Origin: Bactrocera neohumeralis
Taxonomy: Eukaryota > Arthropoda > Insecta > Diptera > Tephritidae
Reading direction: 5' to 3'
Length of the DNA: 64,000 nt
Assembly (NCBI RefSeq): GCF_024586455.1
Contig: NW_026089624.1
Coordinates: forward strand, 11,251,341-11,315,340
Part shown: in pieces, positions 31,292 to 40,670 of the stretch
Layout of the letters: every line of letters begins with the position of its first letter
How positions within the stretch are numbered: position 1 is the stretch's first letter
Made by a program: the position numbers and the translations under genes
The notes under the pieces: model-generated
The model's input: only the letters and a program-made list of their open reading frames with translations
Databases searched by the model: none
Told to the model about the DNA's origin: nothing

Positions 31292-33031
31292 GTAATAAAC
31301 CTCAATGTGTAATTTGCGGCGATGTTTTATCACGTGAGAGTATGAAACCGTCAAAGCTTATGCGGCATCTCACAACCAAGCATCAAAAAGAAGCTGATAA
31401 GCCGTTGGATTTCTTTGAATGAAAGTTGAAAGCTCTTAGTCAGCAGCAAAATACTATAATTTAAGTAAGTAAGAAAATAATGAAAAAAGCATGGGGTGCA
31501 CTATAAATCAGCTCTTAAAAAGCGCCCCACCCTTTTTTTACAATAATACTTTTTTTATTTATTTATTTTCCATATTAACAATTATTTTTGATTTTTTAGT
31601 TTACGTTATCGTCAAAGCGTGTTTTTTAGTTTTTTATACTATATTTTTACTGTTGGTGTTTATTTCTTTGTTATTTGCATACAACTTTTGATTATATTTA
31701 ATTTCGGTGTGCAAAGGTTCCGCGTCCTTAATTTTTATTGACTGCTCACTTGTATATTGTATGGTTTATTTTCAGGAATCCAGTGTCAACGAGTCAACAT
31801 TATTAGCTAGCTACAAAGTCGCATATCGAGTTGCTAAAGCAGAGAAACCACATACAATTGCCGAAAATCTTATTTTGCCAGCGGCACTCGATATGGTTGA
31901 AATTATGGTCAGTGAGCAGGAGGCAAACAAATTAAGAAAAATACCACTTTCTGACAATACTATTTCACGCAGAATAAACGATATGGCCAAGGATATTCAA
32001 GAACAAGTAGTCGAAAAATTAAAGAATAGCCAACATTTTGCTTTGCAGTTCGATGAATCTACAGATGTTTCCGACTGTGCACAGTTTGTAGTATTTGTGC
32101 GCTTTGAAGCAGATGACAGTATTACGGAAAAAATCTTATTTTGCAAAGCACTTCCTGCAAACACTACTGACCAGTTGTACGATACGTTTTTAGAAAGCAC
32201 TTGCGACTACGATATTGATTGGAAAAAATGTATCGCTATTTGTAGCGATGGCGCTAAAGCTTTAGCTGGCAAAAATAGCGGACTCATTGCAAAATTAAAA
32301 TCGATAATACCAAACATATCCTGGACACACTGTTTTCTTCATCGACAGGCTCTAGCTGCTAAGGTAGTACCTTCTGATTTAAATGACGTGCTCAAGGAGG
32401 TAATAAAAATTGTGAATTCTATCAAAGGTAAAGCTTTGCAAACCCGGCTATTCAGGTTCGTTTATGAAGATATGGGCTCGCTTCATCGAAATCTCCTTTA
32501 TCACACAGAGGTCAGGTGGCTATCCAAAGGAAAGGTATTGACAAGAGTTCCGGAACTGACTGCTGAATTGTTAATGTTCTTACAAGATGCAAAATCAGCA
32601 TTTGGCTCTTGAAATTACCATTTTTGGCAGATCTTTTTAGCCACCTTAACAATTTGAACAAGAACCTTCAAGGAAGAGAAGAAAATATTTTAACAGTTAA
32701 AGATAAAGTAAAAGCATTGCATAATTTACAAGAGAAACTTTTGACATACTTTCCAGACTTGCACTCTGAAGCTGACAATGAGCGTAAATGGATTTTAAAC
32801 CCTTTTTTGGACAAATCAATAGATCTGGCTGATGTCAACACAAAAATGAAAGAATGTCTTCTAGAATTAGCTACTGATGGCATGCTTAAAATAGAATTTT
32901 ATTCGCAAAGTGTCGACGTATTTTGGATGAAAAGAAAACACGAATATCCAAAGCTGGCAAAGGAAGCTCTTAAATTATTAGTGCCATTTGCCACTTCATA
33001 CTTGTGTGAACTGACATTTCCTCAATGGTAG
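31292..33031 (+). pseudogene. hAT transposase of the ZBED5/SCAND3 type, broken
   Basis: The first part (31297-31440) reads QCVICGDVLSRESMKPSKL then RHLTTKH, a CCHH BED finger, followed by an in-frame TGA in the FFE-KLKAL region. About 310 bp without coding follow; they begin near gtaagt (31465) and end ttttcag (31775), which could be an intron but includes the hairpin module. The body resumes at 31776 with ESSVNESTLLASYKVAY; FALQFDESTDVSDCAQFVVF and CSDGAKALAGKNSGLI hold catalytic-core motifs, and HTEVRWLSKGKVLTRV follows. A frameshift at about 32610 precedes the last segment (to 33031), which ends in the hAT dimerisation motif LVPFATSYLCELTF. Confidence 0.82.
31478..31650. repeat. Hairpin module, copy 2
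   Basis: An imperfect hairpin, aaaaaagcatggggtgc against gcgccccacccttttttt, at about 31485-31546. It is followed by a block whose complement (aaaaaactaaaaaacacgct) also lies next to the hairpin at 7534-7584. It lies inside the apparent intron or insertion of the hAT transposase. Confidence 0.55.
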
Positions 33032-33269
33032 ACATTAAAACTTAAAAGAGAAATAGACTGCAATTAGAAAATGATTTAATTATTAACAACAACAACACAA
33101 AATAACATCACAATTTAATAAACTAATGAAAAATAAACAAGCACATCTTTCTCATTAAAATTGAGTTTTTGTTGTGTAAGAACCTCGACTTTTTCTTTCA
33201 GCTGGCGACCCCCTGAGTAAGGCTTCGCGACCCTATTAGGGGTCGCTACCCACAGATTGATAAACACTG

Positions 33270-33699
33270 CCTTAAGGAATAGTACATACATAAATATGTA
33301 TGGTGTAAGAACATCTTCACAATCTCTAAACATATATATGCTTCTTGTTATAATGAATAACACTGCAGGAGTAGAGCAGAAGAGGGCGCTTCTGACGCAA
33401 AAATAAAAATAAAAATTGCAAAATCGACTGCTAAAACCCAAATACTACACGTAAGGAATATTTGTCAGCTATTATGCACTCATCTCAAATTATGATTCAA
33501 CCTTTTCTTATTGTAACTGAATATCATTATAATTCATATACACACATGTGTATGTAAACAAAAACTACTGTACCCTACCGGCAGCAGTGTGATTTTATTT
33601 TGAATTTTTGAAGAAAAAAAGGTCAAATGATCCTTACATGAATATTGAACACATGTTTATGTTTTAAAATATAAATTTTTTTGTTTATGAATTATTTTG
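33270..33699. other. Non-coding stretch, nothing recognised
   Basis: AT-rich. The block around 33474-33505 matches 1105-1135. Otherwise nothing is supported. Confidence 0.35.
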
Positions 33700-33960
33700 G
33701 CTTTTAACATAAAACGATAGAAAGTAGCATATGCCCGTCCCGAGGCTCCAAGCTACCTCATCACTAATTTTCAGTCAAATCGGTTCAGCCGTTCTTGAGT
33801 TATAAATATAGGCAAAAATTGCGAAATCGAGGGTGATTTACCCAGAATACCCGTGCAAATTTTCACGTCTTTCCGTGCTGTGGTTCGGGCGTAATGCGCG
33901 GACATACAAAAAAGGCGTTTCATTTTTATATATAAGATAATAGTAGATATATAAAATGTA
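33700..33960 (+). mobile_element. Probable LINE 3' tail relic
   Basis: The words tcagtcaaatcggttcagccgttcttgagttataa are typical of the 3' untranslated ends of some insect non-LTR elements. They are followed by a short tatata-type tail near 33935-33955. No coding part remains. The family assignment is by resemblance of these words only. Confidence 0.4.
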
Positions 33961-33997
33961 TACCACAGCAACGCGTTGCCGGATCCCCTCGTATGTA

Positions 33998-34545
33998 CTA
34001 CTGTGATCAAATTGAGAGGTGAATTTTGTTCATTTCGTTTCCTTCAAAGTAATCCCCTCCCGCTGCAATACACTGACGCCAACGAATTTTCCAGTCGTCA
34101 CAACACTTGGAAAAATCCTCCGTCGTGATGGCCATCAGAGCCTTCTTCGATTAAGCTTTTATATTCTCAATTGAATCAAAACGGTGTCCTCGGATCGATC
34201 ATGTGAATTTGCTGAATAGCCAGAAGTTACACGAAGGTAAATCAGGCGAATGCAGTGGTTGCGGCACGATATTAGTAGAAAATATCGCGAAATGATCACG
34301 AATAACCAATGCAGTATTAGATAGTGCATTATCGCACTTCTTTGTTCAATAAATTCAGGCATAGTAAAAATCGAAGAGTTCACTTTTGGAGCCTCACAAA
34401 AAGACGCGTATCTCAAATATTAATGAATATTTTGACGTGGAATAGGCTAATAGATGTCGCTAACAGTACTACCAACTTACAGAAAAAAATTACCGATTCG
34501 AAAAGCACGCGAAGTATAAATATAAAATTCACCTTTCAATTTGTA
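33998..34545 (-). mobile_element. Internally deleted mariner relic
   Basis: The ends ctactgtgatcaaattgag (left) and, as complement, ctacaaattgaaaggtgaat (right) form diverged terminal repeats. The minus strand encodes a mariner transposase C-terminus: HSPDLPSCNFWLF (the D of the third catalytic position is replaced by N), then GHRFDSIENIKA, DWKIRWRQCIAAGGDYFEGN. The N-terminal half is deleted. The right terminal repeat touches the presumed 5' end of the Helitron. Confidence 0.65.
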
Positions 34546-36252
34546 GTATATAAAAATGAATGTTTGTTTGTTAGTAACGCTAAGGCTTGTGAACGGCTGG
34601 ACCAATATTGATGAAATTTTCAGAGGTTGTTTGTTGTGGATCTGGAAAGGTTTAGAATTAAAACCCTTATACTTTTACTAAGAAAAAGTCGTAAAATTGG
34701 ACAATTTGAAAGGTGCATTAATAAATAAATATTTTTTTGTAACTACACAGATTCACGGCAATTTATCATCTTGCTTGGAAGTTTCAAATGAAGAAGTTAG
34801 AGAAATTTTGTAACAATTACAAGAAATATTGCATGAACATAGCGAACTAATTCGATTATTCAAAACTTCATTAGAAAGGATGTCATCTGTCATAAAAGCG
34901 GACAAACGACCAGCAGCCACACATGTACGGCAATGTAATGCACCGTCGGCCAATTAAACACGAATTTTTGTTTTTGGCGATAATTTAGAATCCCGCGATA
35001 TTGTTTTGATCTGTAGAGTATTTTCACTTGCGAGATGAGGTCAATAGCAATGAAGATGTGACAAACCTTACCCGACTTACGATTTTGCCATCAACATACA
35101 TTGGCAGTCCAAGGCACATTCAAGAGTACTCGCAGGATGCGATGACTTACGTGCGGAATTATGGACGGCCGGACTTGTTTGTTACATTTACTTGCAATAA
35201 AAAATGGCCACAGCAAGCGATCGTCACAATATCACAGTACGAGTATTCAAACAACAGCTTCGATGTTTGATGGACTTTATCGTGCAGCAACGTATATATG
35301 GTGCTGTCAGATGCTGGATGCAAAAAAGAGATTTTCCGCACACGCACATTCCCCTTTGGATGGTAGACAAGATTACATCAGATCAAATTGATGAAATCAT
35401 TTCTGTGGAAATTTATGGTCCAGAGAAAGATCCAGAATTATACGAAGTGGTGAAAACAAATATGGTTCATGGACCTTCCGGACACCACAATCCCACTTCG
35501 GTTTGTATGTCTGACAATAAATGCACAAAACACTATAAATGTGCTTTTCTTTCGGTAACGCAAAAGATTCGCGGAATAATAATCGTCGCTTTGATGGTGC
35601 AATGAATATGAGAGTGTTCCCGCAACAAGATAGCACCGTAGAAGTTTCCTCTAAGAAGTGCTAAGAATTGGAAATGGGCGAATTCCAGTTGATACTTCCA
35701 GTGATTTGATATCACTTCTACTTGCCATTTGTCAATTCACTTCAACGAAAGATGAACTCATCACGAATGTTTACCCGAACATTGGCCAGAAGTATCGTAA
35801 CTGGGATTGGTTGAATGCGCGAGCAATTTCAGCTGCCAAAAATATCGATCCTAATGACTTAAACTGAACGATTCAAAGCCAAATTCCAAGAGATTTGCGC
35901 TCATACAAGTCGATCGATCGTGTTGAAAATGAAGACGAAGCCGAATTATCCAGTGGAATTTCTAAATTCTTTGGATTTACCTGGCATGCCGCCGCATCAT
36001 TTACGTCTCAAAGTTGGATCTGTCATTATTATGCTTCGCAATCACCAAAACTGTGTAAAGGAACCCGGCTGAGTGTGTCGCAGCTATCAAATGATGTGAT
36101 AGTTGCAAAAAAAAATGTTGTTTATCAAGCTGCGTTACATTAAAAAAATGTAGAAAAATCGCAAATAAATGATTTTCAACACAATATAAATTCAACTTTT
36201 TTTCTTGTTAAAACACATAATTTCACACAGGGCACCCTGCGGGGTCAGCTAG
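34546..36252 (+). mobile_element. Helitron 1 relic with CTAG terminus
   Basis: The 5' portion (tatataaaaatgaatgtttg) resembles the starts of fly Helitrons. The 3' end has a small GC hairpin (accctgcggggt) followed by cagCTAG at 36249-36252 and then T, the hallmark of a Helitron terminus. The internal sequence encodes broken Rep/helicase pieces. The same 3' end occurs inverted at 57450, so two related Helitrons are present. Confidence 0.85.
34757..36143 (+). pseudogene. Helitron 1 Rep/helicase remnants
   Basis: Part 34755-34960 reads LIRLFKTSLERMSSVIKADK, an upstream conserved block. 35028-35200 gives TRLTILPSTYIGSPRHIQEY and DAMTYVRNYGRPDLFVTFTC, the Helitron-like N domain, and 35204-35560 the Rep-like section with MDFIVQQRIYGAVRCWMQ, where the HUH-type histidines read FPHTHIPLWM. 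A deletion then joins directly to the helicase end: NGRIPVDTSSDLISL, ELITNVYPNIGQKYRNWDWL and the last block to 36143. Several frameshifts and a stop at 35864 disable it. Confidence 0.85.
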
Positions 36253-36289
36253 TTGTATAATGAAAACTCATGAACAGTTTTAGTCATAT

Positions 36290-36690
36290 AATTTTTCTGA
36301 TGACTATGACATTCTAATGGGCAGAAAATTGCTAAATATTGCAAAAACAATTCTAAGTTATAAAAATTGCACAGTAACTCTTTGTAACAAAATGCAGCCA
36401 TTAATTCAAACCCAAATAAAATTCAAGTCTTTTACATTCAAAAAACATTAGAATGAGATAGTCAAATCAAATACCAATGAAAACAAAACAAAAATGTTTT
36501 TGACTTGATCCGATTAGATCTCAATCTAGAAGGAAATTCTATATTAAAATTACTAATTACTATACTAACTATTAATTATCTCCAATATCAATTAAAATTC
36601 ATAAACATAATTCAACATGTATTAAGTACAACACACGACTCTCATATTTTTTCAAAATTGGTAAAATATAAAATAACATATCAATGAAAT
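36290..36690 (+). pseudogene. pol: Short errantivirus-type protease/RT junction relic
   Basis: One phase reads DDYDILMGRKLLNIAKTILS, like the C-terminus of an LTR-element protease. After a shift another reads NIIQHVLSTTHDSHIFSKL, like the region just before RT in 17.6/297-type pols. No other part of the element is nearby. Old and non-functional. Confidence 0.55.
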
Positions 36691-36796
36691 CGAGGTAACA
36701 GATGTGCTTGGTACTTCTAACAAATAGGTAACAAACACGTTAACGTATTTATTTGTTCGCTAGCAAATGTATATCTTTTGGATAACACACAGATAC

Positions 36797-36914
36797 AAAA
36801 GTATTTGTTACCTTTACCGGACTGTACATAGATGTGATAACGAATGTTTGTCATTCTGTTAACCAAAACATAACCAGGAAAGTACGCATCTAAAGGCGAA
36901 CTTGGAATAAGATA
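36797..36914 (+). repeat. Dispersed repeat, copy 2 (first copy at 474-572)
   Basis: It matches the left end of the window in the same orientation over about 100 bp, including aaagtacgcat. Class unknown. Confidence 0.55.
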
Positions 36915-37464
36915 GCTCTCAGTCTCTAAAATAGAGATTTTAATTTAGAGGCAATTTTTGTGACTTGAGACAATTATGCAATTTAGTAAGGGACAGTCAC
37001 AAAAATGTCTCAATTGAAAAAGAACAGATATAATCAGCTCTTACATTTCATAATTTAAACATATATGCGCCATTCCATCAATTGGCGACATGGTTTTGTA
37101 CCATGTACATTTTTGTTGATCAAACTTTAGAATATCATAATATAGACTGTTATATCTGTTCACTTTTTAGTGGTCAAAGTTGTTCCGCTGTTTTTTGCCG
37201 CGCAATTCAAATTCCTATCAAACAAAAAAATTACTATTTCTTTTATTTTTTTCAGCTTTCTGATAAAAATATTTTCAAAATCCAAAAATATTTTTTTAAA
37301 ATCAAAAAATAACATTTATTTTCAAAAAACCCGGTTTTTGTGATTTTCTACCAACTTTTTTGTAAAATTGACTTTTCCATTCGATTCCTCGTTCAATTTT
37401 ACATAAGAATCAGTGTTCAAAACTGTAGGACTCTGATCTCATGAACAGCAAAAAAAATGCAAAG
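36915..37464. other. Non-coding stretch, nothing recognised
   Basis: AT-rich, with a weak inverted repeat around 36955-37015 (tttttgtgacttgagacaat against cacaaaaatgtctcaattg in mixed orientation). No gene is supported. Confidence 0.35.
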
Positions 37465-37643
37465 AATGAAGAAATCGGTGTTCTCATTCATAAAAATATG
37501 ATGTTAGTTTATATTGATATATTTAAAATTATATTATATATTCAATGAACGGTGCTTTTAAATTATACCGCTACTCTAAAAGCTGTTTAGTGCAATGAGA
37601 TACGTGCAGATGGCGTTCAGAGCGAAATGGACAGTCTTGTATA
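37465..37643. repeat. Large inverted repeat, left arm, outer part
   Basis: This segment is the reverse complement of about 45305-45480 (for example gaagaaatc.gtgttctcat and gctttta...taccgctact blocks). The arm is split by element 4, and its inner part continues at 43854-44010. The unbroken version in the right arm shows that the element inserted into a TATA site of an existing repeat. Confidence 0.8.
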
Positions 37644-37937
37644 ACATAAAATAAAACAATTAGTTTTAACTTAAAGCACTATGTGCTTACTTTGAGCTTT
37701 ATTTCAAACTGAGTACTTAATTCTATTGTTAGTTATTATTAAGCTAAGCTCGAGCCCTATAAGTGCCTACTCATCAAAATTAGGTTCGCGCGTGTTTCGC
37801 TCAATTGCCAAATAATTGGGAGAGCGGATGCGCATGTAGCGCATTCCATTAAGCTAAGAGTGCAATAGGAGTCTCAATTGTAAGTTGACTCCTAATTATG
37901 CAGAACTTGTTGTCAGCGAATTTATGTTGTGTCAACT
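37644..37937 (-). repeat. Element 4 3' LTR, complete
   Basis: On the minus strand it starts AGTTGACACAACATAAATTC and ends TTTTATGT. An AATAAA signal lies within GAAATAAAGCTC (about 37697-37708 on plus). The upstream polypurine tract is the complement of cctccctccg at 37938-37947. Confidence 0.9.
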
Positions 37938-38091
37938 CCTCCCTCCGAAATTCCAATCGTCCCCGATTGGTCTTTAAAAGTATGGTATGTCGTTAAGACT
38001 TTTATTTCTCGTAACTTTCCTTGTCGGCATATGAATCGCCTCCGCGTTTTGAATAGTGATTTTGGCCATTTTTCGATTGGATTGATGCTGG

Positions 38092-39776
38092 CTATTGTCT
38101 CAAGCTGTGAGCTTCTAAGGCAGTAAAGTTTAAATTGTTAGTTCTTATTGTTTCATTAAAAAAATTTGCTAAACATGATCCATTTAAATGTCTCGTTACA
38201 TTATTACTTATAGTTAAATTTCCTTGAGAGCTATTTAGTAAAATTAATCCTGCTTTTAGTTCTTCAATATTTCTTACATGCTCAGTATTTGTAATAATAC
38301 AATCATAAGGTTTGTTTCCTATCAAATTTATAATACAATTTTCGTTTTGTAAATCTTCAATTTGGTCTTGTTTGCATATTTTTACATTATTTATTTGTTT
38401 ACAATCATTTTCTACTCCATAGTAATTCTCATTGCATTTCAAAACATTTTCAAATTTTAATTTCAAAATTGTTCCATTTTTGCATATTGGTTTTATTAAA
38501 ATGCACTTATAGCATTGACAGACGGCAGCGTTAAACCAAATTAATTGCATTTTTCCGGATTAATTCAGGAGTTACCACAGCTAACTCCGTTGCTGAATCC
38601 AAAAATAACTCTCAAAATTTTAGGGAGTTTGTGAGATTTTCGTTGGCAACATTGTTAAAAATGGCCAATTTTCATCTATTGTGAATGAAATACAAGCAAC
38701 CCTGAAAGCTGTTTATCAAATTCTCAATATAATATCAATAAAACTTCTATGTTATGATGCAGTTTTAAAAATAATGTGTTGATATGTTTTTGTAATAAAA
38801 AATGGTTTGGTAAAAATTGGTCGGCTAACAACCGTAATGTTTATCTTCTACCAATTTTCATTGAAAATATTATAAAAAGGACAATGAGCTGTTTATGAGA
38901 GTTTCAAACTCGCATAGCTGCCGTCTGTCACCTACAAATTTGGATCTGATTAAGTGCGCAGTTAATCCGGATTAACGCTGCCGTCTGTCAAGGCTATTAC
39001 AGATTTCATTCCTTGTTTTTGGTACTTTTATTCCATAAATTAGTAAATTTTGTTTCATAGCGATTTGAATATTTGCAAAGTTTAATGATTCTTCCAAAGA
39101 ATCAAACGGAATGCTTTCTTCAATAAATATGTCATTCATCTTGCGAGCCTCTTCATTCGATATTATGAAACTGTTTATTATGTTTGCTTTGGTAAGATTT
39201 ATTGCTCTGGTAATGTTTTCAATTTCTTCTTTTATTATATCAATTTTAAATTTATACTGAAGTATTAGTGAGGTTCGAAATTCATTGCTATTTGTAATGT
39301 TTTTAATATGCTGTTGCTTACTGGGGTAATATTTTTAATTCTTTCAAAAACGTTTATATTAATTACTAGCTCTTGATTATTGTTTTCTATGATTTCTTCG
39401 AATTTACTATTGATCGATACAAGGTCATCATGGTCGGGATTTCCCGCAATCCATTTCCATGCTGATCCTATTAATGACCTCTTTACTCTATATTTTGGTA
39501 TTATATTGTTGATAGTAATATTAGTTATTTTAATTTCTTCTGCAATGAATGGGTGCAAGGGATGGGAAGGTGGGATATCTTTTGTGAATTGGTTAATTAT
39601 GTCATGTAGAATTATGGAGTATTTTGTAAGGTTGATGAAGTGAAGGATCCTGTAAGTTCCAGACTGCACTTTCCCGATGTAACAATTTCGGATTGAGAGT
39701 AATCGAGTACTTCAACCGAAGCATAGCAAAGGATGTGAAGGGTTACGGAAATTAGTGATCTAAAAGAAAATATCAT
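38092..39776 (-). pseudogene. env: Element 4 env, frameshifted and split by a MITE
   Basis: An ATG at 39774-39776 opens a hydrophobic signal-like start (SFRSLISVTLHILCYASVEV). A frameshift near 39670 moves into the frame 39265-39669, which has a furin-like RVKR motif followed by SLIGSAWKWIAGNPDHDDL, a block highly typical of gypsy Env. Another shift occurs near 39280. A MITE occupies 38510-38996, after which a Cys-rich surface-type segment runs to 38092. No membrane anchor remains before the LTR, so the C-terminus is deleted. Env would be made from a spliced RNA and gives gypsy-type elements infectious potential; this copy is disabled in at least four ways. Confidence 0.85.
38510..38996. mobile_element. 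Harbinger-like MITE 1, inserted in element 4 env
   Basis: The ends are tagcattgacagacggcagc and, as complement of the right end, tagccttgacagacggcagc, with sub-terminal gttaa...ttaac also inverted. The 3-bp target duplication TTA is at 38507-38509 and 38997-38999. There is no transposase in 487 bp. A 3-bp TTA/TAA target is typical of PIF/Harbinger. It interrupts env codons cleanly. Confidence 0.82.
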
Positions 39777-39890
39777 TATATTAGTTTCTTATACGATCTT
39801 TGTGGACTATTTTGCCTGATTCTGTTTTTACTGTGGAATGTCTGTTTTCCTTAAATATTTCTTCTTTGTACCTTTTTGAAAGTTTTGTTC

Positions 39891-40670
39891 CTATTTCTTA
39901 TTCTGTTTAACAAAAATTTTTTCTCCTGTTCTATAGTAAATAGTTTCTTTTCTATGTTTGTTATGATATTGCAGGTCATTTTCCTGTTTCTCTTTTAATT
40001 TTTCTAGAACCTTCTTCATAGTTTCTTCTCTATTAGTGGCATTTGGGGTAGGTCTACCGAAGAATATGTCAACGGGTTTTTTTCCTGTAACAGAGTGAAC
40101 AGAATAGTTGTATTCGTTTACAGACCATTCCATTAATTCGTCGAAATTTTTATCAGGGTGTTCCTGGTTTAAGCATCTCATAATTTCTGATATAGTTGAA
40201 TGGAACCGTTCTATTTGTACACTCACCTCGCTTTTATAGGGTGGTGCAGTGAATATTTTCATATTGAATTCATTTTCTAACATGAATTTTATTGGTTGAG
40301 AATTAAATGTCTTTTCGTTATCGAAAACTATAGCCTTTGGAACTCCAAAGTAAAATATTATTTCTCTTAAGGGTTTTTTTATACTGTCTATACTTTTCCC
40401 GTCTATTTTCTTTATAATGGCTAATTTGAAAAACTTGTCAATAGAAGTCAGTATTTTATGTTTGTCTGTTGAGAAAATGTCTATGTGAATAGTATGGATA
40501 TTCTGGTAAGGGTGTAGCTCCCAATTTTGCATTGTTTGGGTGACGATCATATTTATTTTCTTTACAAACTTTGCATAATTTTGTGATTTTTTTGATTTTT
40601 TTCGACATAGGGGGGAAATAATATTTTTCCAAAATCTGTAGCTTATTTTCTTTTCCATTTCTGTGAGCAC
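39891..40670 (-). pseudogene. pol: Element 4 integrase
   Basis: This frame holds the catalytic core: D in IHIDIFSTDKHKILT, D in AIVFDNEKTFNSQ and E in VQIERFHSTISEIMR, plus the C-terminal HRKETIYYRTGEKIFV. The zinc module (EEHNRAHRNGKEN then KLCKVCKENKY) is in the preceding pol frame. A frameshift near 40510 separates the two. Confidence 0.88.

Larger units (their letters stand above)
31286..33269 (+). mobile_element. hAT transposon relic (ZBED/SCAND3-like group)
   Basis: A BED-type zinc finger start, a transposase body and a right terminal inverted repeat are present. The right end, ggtcgctacccacagattgataaacactg, ends at 33269; its complement begins CAGTGTTTATCAATCTGTGG, typical of hAT. A left terminal repeat was not found, so the left edge is uncertain, perhaps lost near the RTE/leader junction. 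Confidence 0.8.

Noticed and set aside
33110..33441. Minus-strand 108-residue frame next to the hAT right end
   Set aside because: It covers the terminal repeat and flanking AT-rich DNA; no domain.
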